From positions 2,728,001 to 2,792,000 of the forward strand of contig NZ_CP110636.1 in assembly GCF_026153355.1 (NCBI RefSeq): a stretch of DNA of 64,000 nucleotides, in the 5' to 3' direction. Shown piece after piece: positions 44,792 to 54,282 of this stretch. Each line of letters starts with the position of its first letter. Position 1 is the stretch's first letter. The notes under the pieces were generated by a model. That model saw only the letters and a list, made by a program, of their open reading frames with translations, was not told where the DNA came from and did no database searches. The translations under genes were made by a program, and so were the position numbers. This DNA comes from Streptomyces endophytica. GTDB taxonomy: Bacteria; Actinomycetota; Actinomycetes; Streptomycetales; Streptomycetaceae.

Positions 44792-45753
44792 GCAAGTACC
44801 TGGTGACGGGCGGGGCGGGGTATGTCGGAAGTGTGGTGGCCCAGCACCTGCTGGAGGCCGGCCACACCGTGACCGTGCTCGACAACCTCTCCACCGGCTT
44901 CCGGGCCGGCGTCCCCACGGGCGCCGACTTCATCGAGGGCGACATCCGCGACGCCGCGAAGTGGCTGGACGCCTCCTACGACGCGGTGCTGCACTTCGCC
45001 GCGTTCTCCCAGGTCGGCGAGTCCGTCGTCAAGCCCGAGAAGTACTGGGACAACAACGTCGGCGGCACCATGGCGCTGCTGGCGGCGATGCGCACCGCGG
45101 GCGTGCGCAAGCTGGTCTTCTCCTCCACCGCGGCCACCTACGGCGAGCCGGTGAACACCCCCATCACCGAGACCGACCCGACCGCCCCCACCTCCCCCTA
45201 CGGCGCCAGCAAGCTCGCCGTCGACCACATGATCAGCGGCGAGGCCGCCGCCCACGGCCTGGCCGCGGTCTCGCTGCGCTACTTCAACGTCGCCGGCGCC
45301 TACGGCAGCTGCGGCGAGCGCCACGACCCCGAGTCGCACCTCATCCCGCTCGTCCTCCAGGTCGCCCAGGGCCGGCGCGAGGCGATCTCCGTCTTCGGCG
45401 ACGACTACCCCACCCCCGACGGCACCTGCGTCCGCGACTACATCCACGTCGCCGACCTGGCCGACGCCCACCTGCTGGCCCTGGACGCCGCCACCGCCGG
45501 CGAGCACCTGATCTGCAACCTCGGCAACGGCAACGGCTTCTCCGTCCGCGAGGTCATCGAGACCGTCCGCACGGTCACCGGCCACCCCATCCCCGAGGTC
45601 ACCGCCCCGCGCCGCGGCGGCGACCCGGCCGTCCTGGTGGCCTCCGCCAAGACCGCCGCCGACCGCCTCGGCTGGCAGCCCCGCCGCGCCGACCTCGCGG
45701 GCATCGTCGCCGACGCCTGGGCGTTCGCGCAGAGCCTCGACCACACCAGCTAG
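44788..45753 (+). CDS. galE: UDP-glucose 4-epimerase
   Basis: 321 residues. NAD site [26 protein letters not shown], catalytic Ser and Tyr-x3-Lys in [10 protein letters not shown] and [44 protein letters not shown]. Completes the UDP-sugar cycle of the Leloir pathway. Its ATG overlaps the galT stop; galK follows after 23 bp. Confidence 0.96.
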   Translation: MSKYLVTGGAGYVGSVVAQHLLEAGHTVTVLDNLSTGFRAGVPTGADFIEGDIRDAAKWLDASYDAVLHFAAFSQVGESVVKPEKYWDNNVGGTMALLAAMRTAGVRKLVFSSTAATYGEPVNTPITETDPTAPTSPYGASKLAVDHMISGEAAAHGLAAVSLRYFNVAGAYGSCGERHDPESHLIPLVLQVAQGRREAISVFGDDYPTPDGTCVRDYIHVADLADAHLLALDAATAGEHLICNLGNGNGFSVREVIETVRTVTGHPIPEVTAPRRGGDPAVLVASAKTAADRLGWQPRRADLAGIVADAWAFAQSLDHTS

Positions 45754-45776
45754 CCGCACCGGACGAAGGAGCCCTG

Positions 45777-46972
45777 ATGGCAGGTCACGAAGCCGCCACC
45801 CCGACCACCGGGCGCCCGCACGGCGCCCGGCACACCGCGGACCGGTTCGCCGCGGTGTACGGCGCCGCCCCCACGGGCATCTGGGCGGCGCCCGGCCGGG
45901 TCAACCTGATCGGTGAACACACCGACTACAACGACGGCTTCGTGCTGCCGCTGGCGCTCCCGCACACCACCCTCGCCGCCGCCGCACCCCGCACCGACGG
46001 GGTGCTGCGGCTGCACTCCGGCGGCGCCGACGGCGGCGTCGTCGAACTCCGCATCGACGCGCTGCGGCCCACCGCCCAGGGAGGGTGGGCCGCCTACCCG
46101 GCCGGCATCGTCTGGGCGATGCGGGAGGCCGGACTGCCCGTCGGCGGCGCGGACCTGCACTACGACAGCACCGTGCCCACCGGCGCCGGACTCTCCTCCT
46201 CCGCCGCCCTGGAGGTCGCCACCGCTCTCGCCCTCAACGACCTCTACGCCCTCGGCCTGGAGCCGCAGCGGCTGGCCCGGATCGCCCAGCGGGCCGAGAA
46301 CGCCTTCGTCGGCGTGCCCTGCGGGATCATGGACCAGACCGCCGCGGCCTGCTGCACCGAAGGCCATGCGCTGTTCCTGGACGCCCGCGACCTGACCCAC
46401 CGGCAGGTGCCGTTCGACCTCGCGGGGGAGGGGCTGCGGCTGCTGGTCGTCGACACCCGGGTGAAGCACGAGCTGGGGGACGGCGCGTACGCGGAGCGGC
46501 GCGCCGGCTGCGAGCGCGGAGCGCGGGCGCTCGGGGTGCGGGCCCTGCGCGACGTGTCCGGTGCGCATCTGCCCGAGGCCCTCGCCGAGCTCGCCGGCGA
46601 ACCCGGCGTGCAGGCCCTGGTCCGCCACATCGTCACCGAGAACCAGCGGGTCGAAGAGGTCATCGCCTGCCTGGACGCCGGCCGCACCCGCGCCATCGGC
46701 CCGCTGCTGACCGCCGGCCACGCCTCGCTCCGCGACGACTTCACGATCTCCTGCCCGGAACTCGACCTCGCCGTCGACACCGCCCTCGCCGCGGGCGCCC
46801 TCGGGCCCGGATGACCGGCGGCGGCTTCGGCGGCTCGGCGATCGTCCTCGTCGAGGAAGCCGCCGCCGCCGACATCGGCACGGCGGTCACCGCAGCCTTC
46901 GCGGCCGCCGGCCACCTGGAACCGCGGATCTTCGAAGCCGTACCCAGCGCCGGAGCGCACCGGCTCCAGTAG
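45777..46972 (+). CDS. galK: Galactokinase, frameshifted near the 3' end
   Basis: ATG 45777 with GAAGGAG. GHMP kinase: APGRVNLIGEHTDYNDGFVL (galactokinase signature), VPTGAGLSSSAALEVA, GVPCGIMDQTAAACC. The first frame stops at 46814 after ALAAGALGPG, but the next frame continues with MTGGGFGGSAIVLVEE, the conserved third GHMP motif, to 46972. One G added to GGG at 46803-46805 gives a normal protein of about 398 residues. Phosphorylates galactose at the start of the pathway. Confidence 0.93.
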
Positions 46973-47242
46973 GGCGCGACGGGCGGCGTGCGGCCATCGG
47001 GGCGTCACCAAATGGACGGGCTGCGACAGCAGTTTGGCCATTCACCTTCCCTCGCCGCGGCCCGTCCGTACCCTGAGATCCTGCACCGGTGGGGCCGGTG
47101 CTGATCAGGGGGCGAGACCGTTCGGGTACGGCGCCTGGGGTGGGGGTAGTCATGTCGGCACGGCGGCGGCCGTGCGACCGAGGCGATCTTCAATCCGGGC
47201 GTCGTGCCCGCTATGGTCCGTTCACCGAGACAGGGGGTCTCT

Positions 47243-48001
47243 GTGCAACGCATCCGGGTTCTGGTGGTCGACGACCACCGCATCTTCGCCGAATCCCTGG
47301 CAGCCGCGCTCGCCGCGGAGCAGGACGTGGACGTCGCGGCCGCGGGCAGCGCCCCGGCCGCCCTGCGCAACCTCGACCGGGCGGTCACCGACGGCCGCCG
47401 CTTCGACGTGCTGCTCGCCGACGCCGACCTGGCCGCGCCGCTGCTCGCGGTGCCGGCACAGGGCACGGCCCGTGAGCAGGTCGTCCCGCGCAGCTGCCCG
47501 CGGGACGGCATCGCGCTGGTCTCCGGCCTGCGCACCAGCCACCCGTACCTGCGTACGGTCGTCGTGGCCGACCGCGACGACCCGCGCCGGGCGGCCGCCG
47601 CCCTGCAGGCCGGCGCGTCCGGCTGGGTCGCCAAGGACTGCTCGCTGTCCCGGCTGCTCGCCGTGATCCGCGGCGTGCTGCGGGACGAAACGCATCTGCC
47701 GCCGGCGCTGCTGACCGGTGTGCTGCGCGAGCTGACGGCCGCCCGCAAACACCGTTCGGAGAGCGAGCGGCTGGTCGAGTCGCTCACCCCGCGCGAACGC
47801 GAGGTGCTCCGCTGCATGGTGGCCGGCCTGGGCCGCAAGGCCGTCGCCGAGCGGCTGTTCCTCTCCCCGCACACGGTCCGCACGCACATGCAGAACGTGC
47901 TCGGCAAGCTGGGAGTGCACTCGACCCTCGCCGCGGTGGCGCTGGCGCGCCGGGCGGGGGTGGGGCCGGTGGAGCTTGAGCCGGTGCCGGCTGTGCCGTA
48001 G
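47243..48001 (+). CDS. LuxR-family response regulator
   Basis: 252 residues from GTG 47243 (start not certain; an ATG at 47213 is in frame). Receiver domain IRVLVVDDHRIFAESLAAAL with a probable Asp in FDVLLADADL and Lys in GWVAKDCSLSRL, then HTH with LTPREREVLRCMVAGLGRKA and SPHTVRTHMQNVLGKLGVHS. No sensor kinase adjacent. Related in layout to the regulator at 40719 on the other side of the gal genes, but with the phosphorylation residues kept. Confidence 0.87.
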   Translation: MQRIRVLVVDDHRIFAESLAAALAAEQDVDVAAAGSAPAALRNLDRAVTDGRRFDVLLADADLAAPLLAVPAQGTAREQVVPRSCPRDGIALVSGLRTSHPYLRTVVVADRDDPRRAAAALQAGASGWVAKDCSLSRLLAVIRGVLRDETHLPPALLTGVLRELTAARKHRSESERLVESLTPREREVLRCMVAGLGRKAVAERLFLSPHTVRTHMQNVLGKLGVHSTLAAVALARRAGVGPVELEPVPAVP

Positions 48002-48146
48002 CCCCACGTACTTGGCTGTCCCGCCGTGGTGGTTCTCGCCGTTGCGCTTTGCGGCGCCCCGCACGTACCTGTCTGTCCCGCCGCGGGTCGTCTCGCCGTT
48101 GCGCCTGCGGCGGGCTGGGTTGTGGTGGGTGCGGTGACGGGCCTCC

Positions 48147-48196
48147 GGGGCCTGGTGTGTGGACTGCTGACGCTTTACGTCCACACACCAGGCCCC
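48147..48196 (+). repeat. Conserved-loop hairpin repeat, copy 2
   Basis: A perfect 18-bp stem (GGGGCCTGGTGTGTGGAC with its exact complement) around TGCTGACGCTTTAC, the same 14-nt loop as copy 1 at 9342-9391. The stem sequence differs from copy 1 except at the ends, yet stays paired. Again it lies between convergent genes. Confidence 0.72.
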
Positions 48197-48258
48197 TCCG
48201 GCCCGTCCCCTCCCGTGAGGGGGAAGTGACGAGCCGGTGGGGGTGTACGTAGCGCCTT

Positions 48259-50262
48259 TCAGCGCGCAGGGGATGTGGAAGGACCCATCAGGACCGCTAC
48301 GCCGCGGGGTGGCAGGGTGAGCTGGGTGACGGTGGGGCCGTCGGGGGTCAGTGCGTCGTGGAGTGGCCTCGGGAGGGTGATGTCGGCGGGGTCCGCGCCG
48401 TGGTTGAGGAGGAAGAGGTAGCGGTCGTGGGTGCCCTCCCGGAGGGTGGCCTGGACGCCGGGGGGCAGGTTCGGGAGTACGGGGGTGACGCCCGCTTCCG
48501 ACCGCACGTCGTCCAGGAGGGCGCGTAGCAGCGCGGGGTCCGGGCGGGTCGCGACGTACCAGGCGGTGCCCTGGCCGTAGGTGTGGCGGGTGAGGGCGGG
48601 GCGGCCGGTGAGGTCGCCGTTGGTGAAGTGGGCCAGTGGCTCGGCCCCTTGGAGGTCGATGGCCTCGGACCACAGGTCCGCCCGGCCGGTGTACGCGCCG
48701 TCTCCGAGGCTCACGGACTGGTGCGCGGCCAGTGGCCAGAATTCCTCGACGCGCAGGCCCAGCAGTTCTCGTAGCGGCCCCGGGTAGCCGCCCGGGTGGA
48801 CGCGGTCGTGTGCGTCGACGATGCCGGAGAAGAACGACACCAGCAGCCGCCCGCCGTCGCGCACGTAGTCGGCCAGCCGCTCCGCGTCCCGTTCGGTCAG
48901 CAGGTAGAGGTTGGGGACGACGACCAGGCGGTAGCCGGTCAGATCGCGCTGGGGCGGGAGCACGTCGCAGGCCACGCCGGCCTCGAACAGGGGGCGGTAG
49001 TGGTCCAGCGCGATCCGGGAGTGGTCCAGTGCGGTGGACGGTTTGGAGTCCAGCTCCAGTGCCCACCAGCTGTGCCAGTCCGCCAGCAGTGCCACCTCGG
49101 CCCGGGACCGGGTGCCCTCGATGCCGGGAACGGCCGCGAGCTCCCGTCCCAGTTCCGTCACCTCGCGGAAGGTCCGGGTGCCGGTCCCGCCGTGCGGCAC
49201 CATCGCCGAGTGGAACTTCTCGGCGCCGCCCAGCGACTGCCGCCACTGGAAGAACAGCACCGCGTCCGCGCCCTGTGCGACGGCCTGCCAGCTCCACAGC
49301 CGCATCGCACCGGGCGGCTTGGGGCCGTTGCGGGGGCGCCAGTTGACCGCGCTCGGTGCCTGCTCCAGCAGCAGCCAGGGCTGCCCGGACCGCGCGGACC
49401 GCATCAGGTCGAAGACGTAGCCGGCCCGGACGTGGTCGTCGGCGGCGTACGGGTCCTGGTAGAAGTCCAGTGCCATCGCGTCCATATGGGGCGCCCAGGC
49501 GAACGCGTCCACCGGTTTGTGCTGTGGCATCAGGTTGGTGGTGACCGGTACCTCGGGTGTGAGCCGTTCCAGGACCTCCTTCTCGGCGAGGTAGCAGGCG
49601 CGCAGTGCCTCGTCGCCGAACCGCAGGTAGTCCAGCTGCTGGGCGGGGTTGGGGAAGGTGGGGGCGGTGCGCGGCGGCAGCACCTCGTCGAAGTCGCCGT
49701 AGCCCTGCGACCAGAAGGCCGTCGACCAGGCCGCGTTGAGTGCGTCGATGCTGCCGTAGCGGGTGCGCAGCCAGCGCCGGAAGTCCGCGGCCGACACGTC
49801 GCAGAAGCACTGCCGGGTGTGGCAGCCGTACTCGTTGCCGACGTGCCACATGGCCAGCGCCGGATGGTCCGCGTAACGGGTGGCGAGCTGCTCGACGAGG
49901 CGTACGGCGTGGGTGCGGTAGACGGGGCTGGAGGGGCAGTAGTGCTGCCGGCCGCCGGGCCAGCGGCGCTGTCCGTCCGGGCCCTCGGGGAGGATCTCGG
50001 GGTGCGCGCGGGACAGCCAGGGTGGCGGTGAGGCGGTCATGGTCGCCAGACAGACGGCGATGCCGGCGCCGGCCAGCCCGTCCATGACCCGGTCGAACCA
50101 CCCGAAGTCCCATTGCCCGGGCCGGGGTTCGACCTTCGCCCAGGAGAAGATCCCGGCGGTGACCATGGTGACGTGGGCCGCCTTCATCAGCTCCAGGTCC
50201 TCGGCCCACACCTCCTCGGGCCACTGCTCGGGGTTGTAGTCGCCGCCGAAATGGATGCCCAT
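48259..50262 (-). CDS. GH42 beta-galactosidase
   Basis: 667 residues from ATG 50262. Glycoside hydrolase family 42: GGDYNPEQWPEEVWAEDLEL at the start, WHVGNEYGCHTRQCFCDVSA with the acid/base Glu in GNEYG and metal Cys, and a second Glu near LLLEQAPSAVNW. Middle trimerisation domain RSRAEVALLADWHSWWALEL and a C-terminal beta domain. Intracellular, no signal peptide. It would supply galactose to galTEK. Confidence 0.93.
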   Translation of the reverse strand: MGIHFGGDYNPEQWPEEVWAEDLELMKAAHVTMVTAGIFSWAKVEPRPGQWDFGWFDRVMDGLAGAGIAVCLATMTASPPPWLSRAHPEILPEGPDGQRRWPGGRQHYCPSSPVYRTHAVRLVEQLATRYADHPALAMWHVGNEYGCHTRQCFCDVSAADFRRWLRTRYGSIDALNAAWSTAFWSQGYGDFDEVLPPRTAPTFPNPAQQLDYLRFGDEALRACYLAEKEVLERLTPEVPVTTNLMPQHKPVDAFAWAPHMDAMALDFYQDPYAADDHVRAGYVFDLMRSARSGQPWLLLEQAPSAVNWRPRNGPKPPGAMRLWSWQAVAQGADAVLFFQWRQSLGGAEKFHSAMVPHGGTGTRTFREVTELGRELAAVPGIEGTRSRAEVALLADWHSWWALELDSKPSTALDHSRIALDHYRPLFEAGVACDVLPPQRDLTGYRLVVVPNLYLLTERDAERLADYVRDGGRLLVSFFSGIVDAHDRVHPGGYPGPLRELLGLRVEEFWPLAAHQSVSLGDGAYTGRADLWSEAIDLQGAEPLAHFTNGDLTGRPALTRHTYGQGTAWYVATRPDPALLRALLDDVRSEAGVTPVLPNLPPGVQATLREGTHDRYLFLLNHGADPADITLPRPLHDALTPDGPTVTQLTLPPRGVAVLMGPSTSPAR

Positions 50263-50333
50263 CGGTCCCCCCAGGGGTCGAAGCTCGGGCGGGCCGGTCC
50301 GTGGCCCGCGGGCGCCCGGGACCCGCGTCCCGG

Positions 50334-51128
50334 TCAGGACGAGTTCTTGTACACGCTCCAGCCGCCGTCCACGACGAGGCTCGCGCCGGTGATGAAGGAC
50401 GCCTCGGCGGAGAGCAGGAAGGCGATCGCGGCGGCGATCTCCTCGGGCCGTCCCAGCCGGCGCGCGGCCGTCTCCGCGGCGGCGGCCTGCCGTTCCTCCT
50501 CGCCGATCCCGTCCCAGGCCGCGGTCAGCACGGGCCCCGGCAGCACGCTGTTGACGCGTACCTCCGGCCCGTATTCGACGGCCAGTTGGCGGCCCAGCCC
50601 GGTCAGTCCGGCCTTCGCCGCCGCGTAGGCGGGCCGGCCCGGCAGCCCCACCAGGGCGTGCACGGACGAGGTCAGCACCACCGCGCCGTGCCGCTCCCGC
50701 AGGTCCGCGAGGGCGGCCCGCACGCCGAGGAACGAGCCGGTCAGGTTCACCGCGAGCTGCCGCTCCCAGTCGGCGAGCGGGGTGCGGTCGGCCGGTGCCA
50801 CGTACGGCAGGTAGGCGTTGCTCACCAGCCCGTCCACCGGGCCGTAGCGCCGTCGCGCGGCCTCGACGGCCCGCTGCCAGTCCGCCTCGCCGGCCACATC
50901 GCCGTGCTCGAACGAGGCCCGGCCGCCGGCCGCGCGGATCCGCCGGGCGAGGTGCTCGCCGCGGGCGTCGTCGAGGTCCAGCAGCAGGACGCCGGCGCCC
51001 TCGGCGGCCAGCCGGTCGGCGGTGGCCGCCCCGATACCGGCGGCGGCCCCGGACACCACGACCGTACGGCCCTCGAACCGCCTGCCGTACGGGCCGCGGG
51101 GCCGGCGCGGTGCGCGTTGCTGGCTCAT
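50334..51128 (-). CDS. SDR family oxidoreductase
   Basis: 264 residues from ATG 51128. Rossmann start VVVSGAAAGIGAATADRLAA, LLLDLDDARGE, the NNAG position reads SNAY, catalytic Ser in VVLTSSVHALVG and Y-x3-K in PAYAAAKAGLTGLG, C-terminal ITGASLVVDGGWSVYKNSS. It lies directly upstream of the beta-galactosidase on the same strand and may oxidise a sugar, for example a galactose dehydrogenase-type step. Confidence 0.88.
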   Translation of the reverse strand: MSQQRAPRRPRGPYGRRFEGRTVVVSGAAAGIGAATADRLAAEGAGVLLLDLDDARGEHLARRIRAAGGRASFEHGDVAGEADWQRAVEAARRRYGPVDGLVSNAYLPYVAPADRTPLADWERQLAVNLTGSFLGVRAALADLRERHGAVVLTSSVHALVGLPGRPAYAAAKAGLTGLGRQLAVEYGPEVRVNSVLPGPVLTAAWDGIGEEERQAAAAETAARRLGRPEEIAAAIAFLLSAEASFITGASLVVDGGWSVYKNSS

Positions 51129-51432
51129 GGCGCGATCCAAGTGCACAACGGGAGCGGGCTGCAAGGGGACGGGGTGCACAGGGGGCGCGCGTCGAATCAT
51201 GGGGCGCATTACGCAGGCTTACGCGCCCCCAAATTCCGTGTGTGGCACTGGGGCGCACGCGGGCTGACGGTGTGTTTCCGCGGTGGCGCCCCCGCCCTCG
51301 CGACCTCTGGCGACCGCGCCCGCGCCGCCGCCCGGGGAGTACGCGCCCTCTCCCGCCCCGGAAAGTCGACGCGGGCGGGGCGGCGGGCCGCCGCCGGAAG
51401 CCGGACGGGCGCACCGGGGCGTCGGCGACCGG
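51129..51432. other. Intergenic, one weak hairpin
   Basis: About 300 bp between the SDR and MarR genes. A 7-bp stem GGGGCGC/GCGCCCC at 51201-51229 might end the MarR transcript. No gene or other repeat was recognised. Confidence 0.4.
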
Positions 51433-51930
51433 CTACCCCGGGATGTTGTCGAACGGCCCGGTCAGCTTCCGTAGCAGGCCGGCCAGTTCGCCGCGCTGCT
51501 GACGGGAGAGTTCGGCCAGAATGGCGCGTTCCTGTACCAGCAGGCCGGCCAGTGACTGGTCGGCCTTGTCGCGGCCCTCCGGAGTCAGCCTGACCAGCAC
51601 TCCGCGCCGGTCGCTGGGGTCGGGCAGCCGCTCGACGAGGTTCTTCTTGGCGAGCCGGTCGATGCGGTTGGTCATCGTCCCCGAGGTGACCAGTGTCTGC
51701 GTCAGCAGTGCTCCGGGGGAGAGTTGATACGGCGCCCCGGCCCGGCGCAGCGCCGTCAGGACGTCGAACTCCCAGGGTTCCAGGCCCACCTCGGCGAACG
51801 CGATGCGGCGGGCCCGGTCGAGGTGTCTGGCCAGCCTGGAGACGCGGCTGAGGACCTCAAGCGGTTCCACGTCGAGGTCCGGGCGCTCCCGGCGCCATGC
51901 TGCGACCAGTCGGTCGACCTCGTCCTCCAT
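51433..51930 (-). CDS. tamR: MarR-family regulator, TamR-like
   Basis: 165 residues, winged helix: EPWEFDVLTALRRAGAPYQL, LTQTLVTSGTMTNRIDRLAK, wing LPDPSDRRGVLVRLTPEGRD. Divergent from a trans-aconitate methyltransferase gene, the arrangement of TamR in S. coelicolor, which senses citrate and trans-aconitate and controls tam and aconitase. A dyad lies in the shared promoter at 51966-51979. Confidence 0.88.
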   Translation of the reverse strand: MEDEVDRLVAAWRRERPDLDVEPLEVLSRVSRLARHLDRARRIAFAEVGLEPWEFDVLTALRRAGAPYQLSPGALLTQTLVTSGTMTNRIDRLAKKNLVERLPDPSDRRGVLVRLTPEGRDKADQSLAGLLVQERAILAELSRQQRGELAGLLRKLTGPFDNIPG

Positions 51931-51965
51931 GACGATCAGTGTAAAGGGTCTGTCGACATGAAGTC

Positions 51966-51979
51966 TCTTGACGTCGAGA
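51966..51979. promoter_or_regulatory. Candidate TamR operator
   Basis: TCTTGACGTCGAGA is a 14-bp dyad with one mismatched pair, centred on GACGTC, 36 bp before the tamR start and about 130 bp before tam. Its place and MarR-like size suggest the binding site of the divergent regulator. Confidence 0.55.
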
Positions 51980-52108
51980 TATATTTCGCTGGACTATGGG
52001 GCATCGTCGGCGGAGGCTCGGTTTCCGGCCGCCACGGCCCGAACCGGACCTGCTCACCCGACCGCGCCAAGCCCTGTGCCAGCCCTGCACGACGAAAGGG
52101 TTCTGAAC

Positions 52109-52930
52109 ATGCACGACGCACCAACCTGGGATCCGCAGCAGTACCTCCGCCACTCCGGGCACCGCACCCGCCCCTTCCTCGACCTGCTCGCCCGGATACC
52201 GGACCTGCCCCGCCGGGGCCGCCCCGCCCGCATCGCCGACCTCGGCTGCGGCCCAGGCAACGTCACCGCCCAGCTCACCATCCGCTGGCCCGACGCGCAC
52301 ATCACCGGATACGACAACTCCCCCGAGATGCTCAAGGAAGCCGAGACCTGCGCCGGCCCCACCCCGGGCGGCGGCCACCTCGACTTCGCCCCCGCCGACG
52401 CCGCCGACTGGACCCCCGACGAGCCCTTCGACCTGATCGTTTCCAACGCGGCGCTGCAATGGGTTCCCAACCATCCCGAGTCCCTGCCGCGCTGGATCGA
52501 CGCCCTCCCGCCCGGCGGCACCCTCGCCTTCCAGGTCCCCGGCAACTTCACCTCGCCCAGCCATGCCCTCCTGGGCGAGCTGTGCGACGCCCCCCAGTGG
52601 CGCGAACGCCTCACCACCCACGGCCGGCGCTTCGTCCACATCCTCGAACCCGCCGCCTACCTCGAACGCCTCGCCGACCTCGGCTGCGACGCCGACGTCT
52701 GGGAAACCACCTACGTCCAGCTCCTGGCGGGCGACGACCCGGTCCTCGACTGGGTCAAGGGCACCGCCCTGCGCCCCGTCCTGACCGCCCTGGAGGACGA
52801 CCCCGTGGCCCGCGAGGCATTCCTCGCCGAATACCGCGACGCCCTCCGCAAGGCCTACCCCACCGGCCCCCACGGCACCGTCTTCCCCTTCCGCCGCATC
52901 TTCGCGGTGGCCCAGAAGCCGCCGGCCTGA
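52109..52930 (+). CDS. tam: Trans-aconitate 2-methyltransferase
   Basis: 273 residues from ATG 52109 (AAAGGG eight bases upstream). Starts APTWDPQQYLRH, the usual Tam start; SAM site ARIADLGCGPGN; ITGYDNSPEML; FDLIVSNAALQWVPNHPE; GGTLAFQVPGNF. It methylates trans-aconitate, a by-product that inhibits aconitase. Divergent from tamR. Confidence 0.93.
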   Translation: MHDAPTWDPQQYLRHSGHRTRPFLDLLARIPDLPRRGRPARIADLGCGPGNVTAQLTIRWPDAHITGYDNSPEMLKEAETCAGPTPGGGHLDFAPADAADWTPDEPFDLIVSNAALQWVPNHPESLPRWIDALPPGGTLAFQVPGNFTSPSHALLGELCDAPQWRERLTTHGRRFVHILEPAAYLERLADLGCDADVWETTYVQLLAGDDPVLDWVKGTALRPVLTALEDDPVAREAFLAEYRDALRKAYPTGPHGTVFPFRRIFAVAQKPPA

Positions 52931-53020
52931 TCCACGCCCCGTGAAACCGGCCTCGACCACACCAGCTCGCCGCCTGCCTGGGGAGGCAAGGCAAGCCCGC
53001 TGGTTTGAGGCCGGCACGGA

Positions 53021-53269
53021 TCAGGGGGTACGGCCCAGGTGGGTGACGAGGATGCGGATCACGCTGTCGTCGATTACGTAGAGGACGCGGTAGCTGCCGA
53101 CGCGCAGGCGACGGATCTCGGGCCCGTAGGGCGTTGATCCCGCTGGGCGGGGGTCATGGGCGAGTTTGTCGATGGTGTCAAGGACCACAGCGAGGCCGCT
53201 CGGGTCTTCCTTCGAGAACCGGGCTGCGGAGTCGAGGGCCTGCGGTTCGAAGATGATCTCGTAGGTCAC
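53021..53269 (-). CDS. RelE/ParE family toxin
   Basis: 82 residues. MTYEIIFEPQALDSAARFSK start, LAHDPRPAGSTPYGPEIRRL, RVGSYRVLYVIDDSVIRILV: the RelE-type mRNA interferase pattern with the R-V-G-x-Y-R-V strand. GTGA-type overlap with the antitoxin gene before it. Expected to cut mRNA on the ribosome. Confidence 0.92.
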   Translation of the reverse strand: MTYEIIFEPQALDSAARFSKEDPSGLAVVLDTIDKLAHDPRPAGSTPYGPEIRRLRVGSYRVLYVIDDSVIRILVTHLGRTP

Positions 53270-53520
53270 TGCTGTTCGAGCCCCAGTCGCCTGCGGACTT
53301 CGGCCATGGGGATGCCCTCGCCGAGCGTGCCCTCCGCCTTGCGACGCTGGTAGTCGGCAACGGCCAAGGCGTCTTCGAGATCCTCTATGACCTGTGGAGA
53401 TACGAGAAGCGCAGCCACGTGCCCGTGGTCGGTGAGGGCGATGGTCTCGCGACCATGGGCGGCCCGGCGGACCAGATCGCCGAGCTGGGAGCGCGCAGAG
53501 CTGATCGTGATCTCAGTCAT
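53266..53520 (-). CDS. Phd/YefM family antitoxin
   Basis: 84 residues: ITISSARSQLGDLVRRAAHG, ETIALTDHGHVAALLVSPQV, then an acidic helical end (EDLEDALAVADYQRRKAEGT) that should cover the toxin. Encoded first, overlapping the toxin start, typical of type II systems; normally represses its own promoter. Confidence 0.92.
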   Translation of the reverse strand: MTEITISSARSQLGDLVRRAAHGRETIALTDHGHVAALLVSPQVIEDLEDALAVADYQRRKAEGTLGEGIPMAEVRRRLGLEQQ

Positions 53521-53560
53521 GCACAGAGGGTTTCACAAGGTTAATGTTGTGCGCAATAGC

Positions 53561-54247
53561 TCAGTTCTTCCGGTGCCCTATCAGCCGCGGCTTCTGCTCC
53601 AGGCCGTCCAGGCCGTGCCAGGCCAGGTTGACCAGGTGTGCGGCGACCTCGGCCTTCTTCGGCTTGCGGACGTCGAGCCACCACTGGCCGGTCAGGGCGA
53701 CCATGCCGACCAGGGCCTGGGCGTAGAGCGGGGCCAGCTTCGGGTCGAAGCCGCGGGCCTTGAACTCCAGGCCGAGGATGTCCTCGACCTGGGTGGCGAT
53801 ATCGCTGATCAGCGACGCGAACGTGCCCGTCGACTGGGCGACCGGCGAATCGCGGACCAGGATGCGGAAACCGTCGGTGTACTTCTCGATGTAGTCGAGC
53901 AGCGCGAACGCGGCCTGTTCGAGGAGCTCACGGGGGTGGCCGGCGGTCAGCGCGCCGGTCACCATGTCCAGCAGCTGACGCATCTCGCGGTCCACCACCA
54001 CCGCGTACAGCCCCTCCTTGCCGCCGAAGTGCTCGTAGACCACCGGCTTGGAGACCCCCGCCTTCGCGGCGATCTCCTCCACCGACGTGCCCTCGAAGCC
54101 GCGCTCGGCGAAGAGTGTGCGACCGATGTCCAGCAGCTGCTCACGGCGCTCCGCGCCGGTCATCCGGACCCTGCGCGCCCGCCGCGTGCCCGCGGCGGCG
54201 GAAGACTTGCTCTTGCTGCTGCTCGTACTGCTGTCGTCGATCGCCAC
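53561..54247 (-). CDS. TetR-family regulator
   Basis: 228 residues. DNA-binding part RREQLLDIGRTLFAERGFEG, VEEIAAKAGVSKPVVYEHFG, then a helical ligand domain. Lies 35 bp after the desaturase gene on the same strand. Likely controls that gene through the palindromes at 55317-55337, as TetR proteins next to acyl-CoA desaturases do. Confidence 0.9.
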   Translation of the reverse strand: MAIDDSSTSSSKSKSSAAAGTRRARRVRMTGAERREQLLDIGRTLFAERGFEGTSVEEIAAKAGVSKPVVYEHFGGKEGLYAVVVDREMRQLLDMVTGALTAGHPRELLEQAAFALLDYIEKYTDGFRILVRDSPVAQSTGTFASLISDIATQVEDILGLEFKARGFDPKLAPLYAQALVGMVALTGQWWLDVRKPKKAEVAAHLVNLAWHGLDGLEQKPRLIGHRKN

Positions 54248-54282
54248 CCGTCAATGATGCCTTCCCCCGTCACCGCCGCGGG

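Noticed and set aside
50263..51414. N-terminal extension of the beta-galactosidase frame
   Set aside because: Runs through the SDR gene in another frame; GH42 proteins begin at the GGDYNPEQW segment, which follows ATG 50262.
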